A stretch of 46,904 nucleotides of DNA from Emiliania huxleyi CCMP1516 (taxonomy: Eukaryota; Haptophyta; Isochrysidales; Noelaerhabdaceae): contig NW_005200982.1 in NCBI RefSeq assembly GCF_000372725.1, positions 783,424 through 830,327 on the forward strand. The letters run 5' to 3'. The notes under the pieces were generated by a model that searched no databases, was not told where the DNA came from, and saw nothing but the letters and a program-made list of their open reading frames with translations. The translations under genes and the position numbers were made by a program. This document shows, piece after piece, positions 41,801 through 46,904 of this stretch (within the stretch, counting starts at the first letter, position 1; every line of letters begins with the position of its first letter).

Positions 41801-44800
41801 CCCCGTCGTTCCCGACGTGTACATGACGTACACGAGGTCGTCCACTCCCGTTTGCAGCGGGCCCGCGCCCTCGGTGGGACCCGCCAGCCCGCCCGGCTCG
41901 TAAACCGTGACAGGGGAGAGCCCTGCGGCGGGGGAGAGCCGGCCAAAGGCGTCGACGAGGAAGACTGGGTGCGGCGCGGGGTGGTCCCCGTCGGGCGGAG
42001 AGAAGAGCGCCGCCATCTCCTCGGTCTGGACGAGCGCGAGGGCGGGCGTCGCCTGCTTGGAGCTGGGGCCGTGAATAAAGGGCTCCTTCTGGGCGTGCGC
42101 GAGGGCGGGCGTCGCAAACCTCCTCCGCAATCTCGCGCACCCTCGCGGCTGGGAAGTCGGGCTCCATCGGCAGGTACGCGCCGCCAGCGGTGAGCGTGCC
42201 GAGGAGAGCGACCACCATCTCGACGCCCCTGTCGAGGATAGTGGCGACCAGCCGCTGCGACGGCGAGAGCAGGCAGGTCGCCTCGAGTGCCGCGGCCAGC
42301 CTGCCGGCGCGAGCAGCGAGATATGGCCGAGCTCGAGCCGAGGTTGGCCGAGATGCAGCCGCGATTGTGTCTGAGGCGTGTAGCCGAGATGGCGAGCTCA
42401 CCGTCCGACGCGAGCGGCGAGCTCCGCATACGTCACCGCCCCTCCGACCGCCACGCCTCCCGCCTGCTCGCCGACCGAGCGGAGGGCGACGGCGTCGGGG
42501 TGGCGCGCGGCGGCGCTGTAGAAGGCGGCGTGGACGGTGGCTGATTCGGCGGGTGGCGGCTCGAGCGCCGGCGTCTCGATTGCCGATGCCTCGAGCGCCT
42601 TGGCGCCGGCTAGCGCGGCCGGAAGCAGCGCGGGCAGCGGAAAGGCTGATTTTGTGCGGTTGCACGCGATGGTGACCTCGTGCGCCTCGGCCTCGCCCAT
42701 CAGAGGGACGCCGCTCAGGCGCTCCTCGGCCGAAGCGAGGCAGCAGCGGCCGATTCGCTCGGCGAGGCGTGCGGCGGTGGCGGCGGAGATGTGGCTGGCC
42801 GCAAAATGCAAGGTCACAGCGCCGGCGGGGGGCACCTCGAGGACCACCAACGCGCCGGGGGAGCCGCAGCCGGCGAGAGGGGTGACGCGGAGGCCGAGCG
42901 GGTGCCGCGCAGTCCGCCACTCGGCAGGTCCGCATGCTGCGATCTCGTCGGCCCTCATCGCGTGCGGCCAGCCGGCGGAGAGCTGCCCCGCCGCGGCGAA
43001 GCAGAGGTCCCGAAGCGTCGCCTCGCCCTCGGCGAGCAAGCGGAGAGGCACACAGCCGCCCACGTCGCCGCCCTCGACCAGCACCGTCGCGTCTGGCTCG
43101 CAGCTGTGCACTGCCGCCACCCACGCAAGCGCCACAGCAGCGACCTCGAGCGGCTGGCAGCCGAGCGCCGCCGCGTGAGACCGCAGCGCCTCGGAGGACG
43201 CCTCCGAGAGGGGCAGGCTGTCCCATGTGCCCTCCAAAACCCCGGTCGCAGCCGAGGAGGTGAGCAGGTGTAGCGGCAGGGGGGCGGAGGGGGCGCCGCG
43301 GAGAGCGTCGCTCCACACCGCGGCCGCCCGGGCGACCGCGGGAGGCGTACTGGCAAGTGCCGGTGCTATCTGCGCCTCGGCGGAAGCAGCTGGCGAGCCG
43401 CGGGAGGTGCGGGCCAGCGCGAGGCCGACTGCTACAAAGTCGAGTATCGAGACGAGCGGGAGGAGCAGCAGCCACAGCAGCGCCCGCACCGCCGTCTCGA
43501 CGGGCGGCGAGCCGTCCTCTTGCGCTCGGCGGACTGAGTCGAGGCAACAAGCGGCACCGACGCCGCCCCACGCCAGGCCGAGTGCGAGCCGAGAGGCAGC
43601 GTCGAGCTCCACGGCGGCAGCGCGGAGCAGCAGGCCCGCGAGCGGCATCGCCGAGGCGAGGAAGCAGGAGCAGAGGCGGGCGGCCTGGCCGGCGCGCCTC
43701 AGCAGCGAAAGCTTGCGGCACGCCTCCCACTGCTCCGCATGCACGTCAGAGCGCGACCGCACCGCCAGCAAAACGTCCTCCGCGGGCGGCGCACGCGCCC
43801 ACGTCAGCTGCTGCTCCTCGAGCCACGCCGTCGCCTCGTCGGTTGCATGGGCATCGGCGCTACCCTTGGAGCTCTCGCCGTCAGCCTTGCAGCTCGAAGC
43901 GGGGGCGGGGCGGCGCAGCGCGATGCTCCACGCTCGCCGCGTTGCTGCGTCCAAGGCGTGTCGGCCGTCGGCGCCGAGGAGGCTGCTCGCGAGGGCGCTA
44001 AGGATGGCGGGCGCGGCGAGAGAGAGAGAGAGCCACAGGAGCTGTGGCGAATCGCCGAGCGAGCCTTCTCCGTCACCACCCTCGCCACTGCCAGCGTCGT
44101 CGAGCAGCCACACCGCGGTGGCGTCGGCGATGGCGTCGGCGCTGCCGTCGGTGGCAGCTTCGACGGTGGCGCCGGCATCGGCAGTGCTGGAGGCGTGCGG
44201 CGCAAGGGCGGCGCCAAAGGCGACCACGACGGCGCAGACGAGCGCCGTCGCGGTCATGCGTCGCTCGGCCGAGGACACCGGCTCTAGGCGAGGCGCGACG
44301 AGGGCGGAGAGGAGGCGGCGGGTGGGCTCGGTGGCGGCGGGGCGGAGCGCCCCCTCGAGCAGCGCGACCGCGGCCGCCCAGAAGAGAGCAAAGGCGCCTG
44401 TTGGCTGGTCTCTGGCGACCGTCCTTGCGAGCCGCCAGGCGGGCTGCGCGGCGAGGAGGATGGAGAGCCAGCAGTCGAGGGTAGGTGCGGCGGGCGGCGG
44501 CGGCGCGAGGAGGAGGGTGGCGGCGCAGAGGGGCAGCGCCAGGCCAGTCTGAGCCCACCGCTCGACGAGCGGCGGGAGGCGGTCGAGGGCGAAAGCGGCG
44601 GCGAACGTGGAGGCGGCGGCGAGGGCGAGGGCGGCGGCGTGGCGGATCGGACCGGCGGGCGTGGCGCCTCGGCGCCGCTGCACTTCGTGCAGCACCGTTC
44701 CGGCGGCGAGGGCGGGCAGGCCCGGCCCAAGGAGGAGCGCGAGGGCGAGCGAGCCGAACGGCAGAGCCAGAGGGGAGGCTCCCGCCTCGATGGCGGCGTG

Positions 44801-45626
44801 CCAGAAGGTCGCGGCGAGGGAGAGGGCGAGGGTGGCGGCGAGGGCGGATTTCGAGCGCAGTCGTCCGACGAGGGAGGCGGCGAGCGCGCCTCCAAAAGTT
44901 GCCGAGCCGTACAGCCAGCTGGGTCCGTTGGCGAGGTTGGCCTGACGGAGCTGCGGGTGGAGGGCGTCTGCCGCAAAGGGAAACATGAGGACGTACTGGC
45001 CAGTCGGCACGAAGCCGGAGGCGGCGGCGATGAGTAGCGAAGAGAGGGCGGCCACCTCAAACGCGGGCAGAGAGGTGGCGACCGCCTCTCGCAGCCGGGC
45101 AGAGGCGCCGGCCCGCCGGCCCGAGGCGGCGGCGGCAAAGCCGGCGAGGAGGAGGAGAGAAGAGGAGGCGAGTGGGCCGAGGGAGGCGAGCCGGCGCAGG
45201 AGCCACGGAAAGGGGTAGCCGCGGCTGCTGCAGAGGCCGCACGAGGCTGGGCAGGCGGAGGCGAGCAGCGAGCGCTGGGCGGGAGTCTCGACGCCCCACC
45301 CGCCCTCCGAGCAGTCAAAGCTGGCCCACTCCGTGCACTGCAACGGGCGAGGAGAGAGGCGTCGGGTCGGTGGATTGCTGGGCTGAGGTGGTGGGGCGGG
45401 GCTGCAGCGAGCGCTGGGCCGGAGGTCGGTGGAGCGCGGGCGGTGCAATCGCAAGAGGGAGGCGGCACCTGCCAGCCAGAGAGCTGGGCGATATCTGTAG
45501 GGCTGGCGTGGTCGTAGCATGATTCGAGATCGTCGTTGACGATCGCGTGGAGCGCGACGAGGAGCACGGCGGCGAGGCGGAGCGTGGCGAGCGACATATC
45601 GTGGGTATTGTGGTGCGATGAAGCAC
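38843..45626 (-). repeat. Inverted-duplication arm B (6.8 kb)
   Basis: Reverse-complement counterpart of 12032-18835. One end abuts the TACC tail of a retroposon. The other end lies about 30 bases upstream of the gene's start codon, beyond which the flanks of the two arms are unrelated. Confidence 0.93.
39009..45597 (-). CDS. Membrane-embedded NRPS-like adenylating enzyme with acyltransferase-3-like domain, copy B
   Basis: Same gene as at 12061-18649, on the minus strand: exons 45469-45597, 42402-45337, 42120-42300, 41711-42052, 41502-41643 and 39009-41431; 6153 bases, 2050 residues, exactly the same exon and intron lengths. I see about ten amino-acid differences: CTEWAN/CTEWAS in the ShK-like motif, KSAF/KSAL, QRCRG/QRRRG, PPLTER/PPLVER, GESSL/GEGSL, LASAPP/LASTPP, LEGRWD/LEGTWD, TGADD/TGVDD, GAASAPG/GAALAPG and LLIATS/LLTATS. 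There are also some silent changes (e.g. in the Ser run near the first membrane helix). All adenylation motifs, including the odd FGVS, are intact. Both copies therefore look functional. Upstream sequence differs completely, so expression may differ. Confidence 0.85.
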
Positions 45627-45653
45627 TGGGAAGCAACCAAGCTTGGCTTTCGG

Positions 45654-45660
45654 ATTTATA
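45654..45660 (-). promoter_or_regulatory. TATA-like box upstream of copy B
   Basis: On the minus strand TATAAAT lies 57 bases before the start codon of copy B, in flank sequence not shared with copy A. Position is reasonable for a core promoter with a short leader; no expression evidence. Confidence 0.35.
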
Positions 45661-45681
45661 CAATACTAGCAGGTTGGCTCG

Positions 45682-46452
45682 CTAGTCGCTCGCCGGCCCG
45701 CGCAGCACGCGCGGGCCTTTTTTGTGGTCGGATGTTGGTCGTCTCGAATTTGATCGTGGGCAGGGCGTGAGAAAGCTGGACGGCTCGGTCGATGCGAGCC
45801 ACCAGCTCGTGAGCGACGGGCGCGACGGGTTCCTCGGCGTAGGCTTGGGCGTGGTGAGCAGCGCCGGCGAGAGAGGGACGGCATGCGGCTCCCAAACGAG
45901 CCGCACGGGCTTCATCTGGGCCGCCGAGGCCACCTCCTTGGTCGCGGTGGCGGGCGTGAAGGCGAGGTGGGCTGAGGCAAGCGCTGAACGTGCCGTGCCG
46001 CCTTGCGCCCCTGAGGAGGGACGAGTGTGTGGGGTGCCACGGGCGGGGGGGAGCGGTGAGAGGAGAGCGGTGGGCACCCCCACGAGGGGCTGCGCTGACG
46101 CCGCCTGCCACCCCACGCACGCCACTGACGCTGTGGGGGCGGCACGATCGAACGCGCTGGCCGGGCGGGCCGTCTGAGTCGCCCAAGCGGTGCTCTGCCG
46201 GCCGGTGGACGCGAGGGTGGCCCAAGAGGGCTCAAAGTACGGAGCCGATACCCGGCCGTCCCGGACGCCTGGCACGCGGGCCAATGGTCCAGCGGTCCTG
46301 TGCATGGCTGGAGCGAAGGAGGGAGAGCTCAGGAGGGCGACGGGGCAGGGAAGGGGGCGATGCGATGCGGCGAGGTCTAATCGGCGGCGTGGAGAGAGGA
46401 GGTGCCAAAAGGCGACTATAAAGAGGCCTCTACGGGTGATATAGTGCGCCAT
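45682..46452 (-). CDS. Unassigned open frame of 256 residues
   Basis: Starts MAHYITRRGLFIVAFWHLL, which is hydrophobic, and continues as an Ala/Pro/Ser-rich protein without a domain I know. An overlapping minus frame (45656-46225) contains AHELVARIDRAVQLSHALPT and IKFETTNIRPQKRPARAA, which looks at least as protein-like, so the coding frame may change at an intron I cannot place. It ends inside the hairpin region upstream of copy B. No function assigned. Confidence 0.25.
   Translation of the reverse strand: MAHYITRRGLFIVAFWHLLSPRRRLDLAASHRPLPCPVALLSSPSFAPAMHRTAGPLARVPGVRDGRVSAPYFEPSWATLASTGRQSTAWATQTARPASAFDRAAPTASVACVGWQAASAQPLVGVPTALLSPLPPARGTPHTRPSSGAQGGTARSALASAHLAFTPATATKEVASAAQMKPVRLVWEPHAVPLSPALLTTPKPTPRNPSRPSLTSWWLASTEPSSFLTPCPRSNSRRPTSDHKKGPRVLRGPASD
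45695..45723 (+). other. GC hairpin followed by six T
   Basis: GGCCCGCGC, loop AGCAC, GCGCGGGCC, then TTTTTT. It has the exact form of a bacterial intrinsic terminator. On the minus strand it falls at the end of an unassigned frame and about 100 bases upstream of copy B. In a eukaryotic context its meaning is open. Confidence 0.6.
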
Positions 46453-46904
46453 GCCGGCGGGAGAGGTCTCTCACCGCCCCCCGGGCCGTCTCGAAGGGCC
46501 GTGCAGCCCACGCCACGAGGCGCTGCTGGCGGGAGCCTGGAAGGACTTGGCCTCGTTGCACCGCGCCGCGTTGATTCGCGACCACCGTCGGCCGCGGACG
46601 GCGTCGGCGTGGCGGCCGCGGGCGCTCGCGAGACGCGCCGCTCTGCGCTGGTTCGGTTCGTTCGACTCGTTGTGCCGCCGCACGCCCGGCGGCCGCGGGT
46701 CCCAGAAGTGGTTGCGCGGGCCTCTTCCTTTCGGCCGCGGGACGGCGTCGGGCACGTCGTCGGTCGCAACAGCGGCGCGGCGAGCCGTGGCACGTCGTTG
46801 CTGGCGCTGGTGGTTTGAGGTCGGCATCGTCCAGAGCTCGGTCGACGAGTCGAGAGCTTCAGCTGGTTCGGTGCCATGTTTGTGCGGAAAGTGGCAAATA
46901 TATC
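46453..46904. other. Right edge, unassigned
   Basis: A minus-strand frame of 118 residues at 46471-46827 (MPTSNHQRQQRRATA..., with GPRNHFWDPRPPGVRRHNES) is basic and low in hydrophobic residues. It may be the first exon of a gene or a mobile-element fragment. No family recognised. Confidence 0.25.

Overview
The window is GC-rich eukaryotic nuclear DNA with compact, intron-bearing genes on both strands, abundant minisatellites and several retroelement families. Codon composition, the mix of gene families (degenerate ZZ-type F-box protein, GT31-like transferase, NRPS-like membrane protein, tandem CoA-transferase) and a very high share of GC-AG introns suggest a unicellular alga. A haptophyte is my best guess and a pelagophyte or dinoflagellate the main alternatives; this is inference, no marker gene proves it. 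A run of 100 N (35951-36050) shows this is a scaffold with a gap.

Layout. 50-839 (+): last three exons of an inositol-trisphosphate 3-kinase. 2763-4076 (-): GT31-like glycosyltransferase. 6938-8137 (-): F-box/ZZ-like protein. 8333-11841: 5'-truncated non-LTR retrotransposon with a 13-bp target-site duplication. 12061-18649 (+): a 2050-residue membrane protein joining a ShK-like Cys motif, membrane helices, a condensation-like remnant, a complete adenylation domain and an acyltransferase-3-like membrane domain. 20174-21619 (+): F-box/RCC1-repeat gene with an in-frame stop. 22106-22444 (+): retroelement-like fragment. 23339-26037 (-): SET-domain methyltransferase with a KOW-like tail. 27088-28122: retroposon and LINE fragments. 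29782-33801 (-): seven-exon tandem CaiB/BaiF CoA-transferase fused to a RING finger. 35414-36206 (+): RPA3, interrupted by the gap. 36858-38531 (-): eight-exon THOC3/TEX1. 39009-45597 (-): an almost identical second copy of the 2050-residue gene, in inverted orientation. 45682-46904: unassigned ORFs.

The outstanding signal is in the introns. In gene after gene the intron begins with a copy of the first 10-34 bases of the following exon, so the intron interior (palindromic GACATGTCC-type minisatellites, GCCGAGATG-type minisatellites, telomere-like repeats or AT-rich filler) lies between direct repeats like a target-site duplication. The donor dinucleotide is whatever the duplicated site supplies: GT, GC and in one or two cases apparently GA; all seven THOC3 introns read as GC-AG. 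The same fillers recur in unrelated genes. This looks like recent, ongoing intron gain by insertion or repair with target duplication.

The second large feature is the 6.8-kb inverted duplication (12032-18835 and 38843-45626): two intact genes, no indel in 6153 coding bases, about 10 amino-acid differences, with unrelated upstream flanks.
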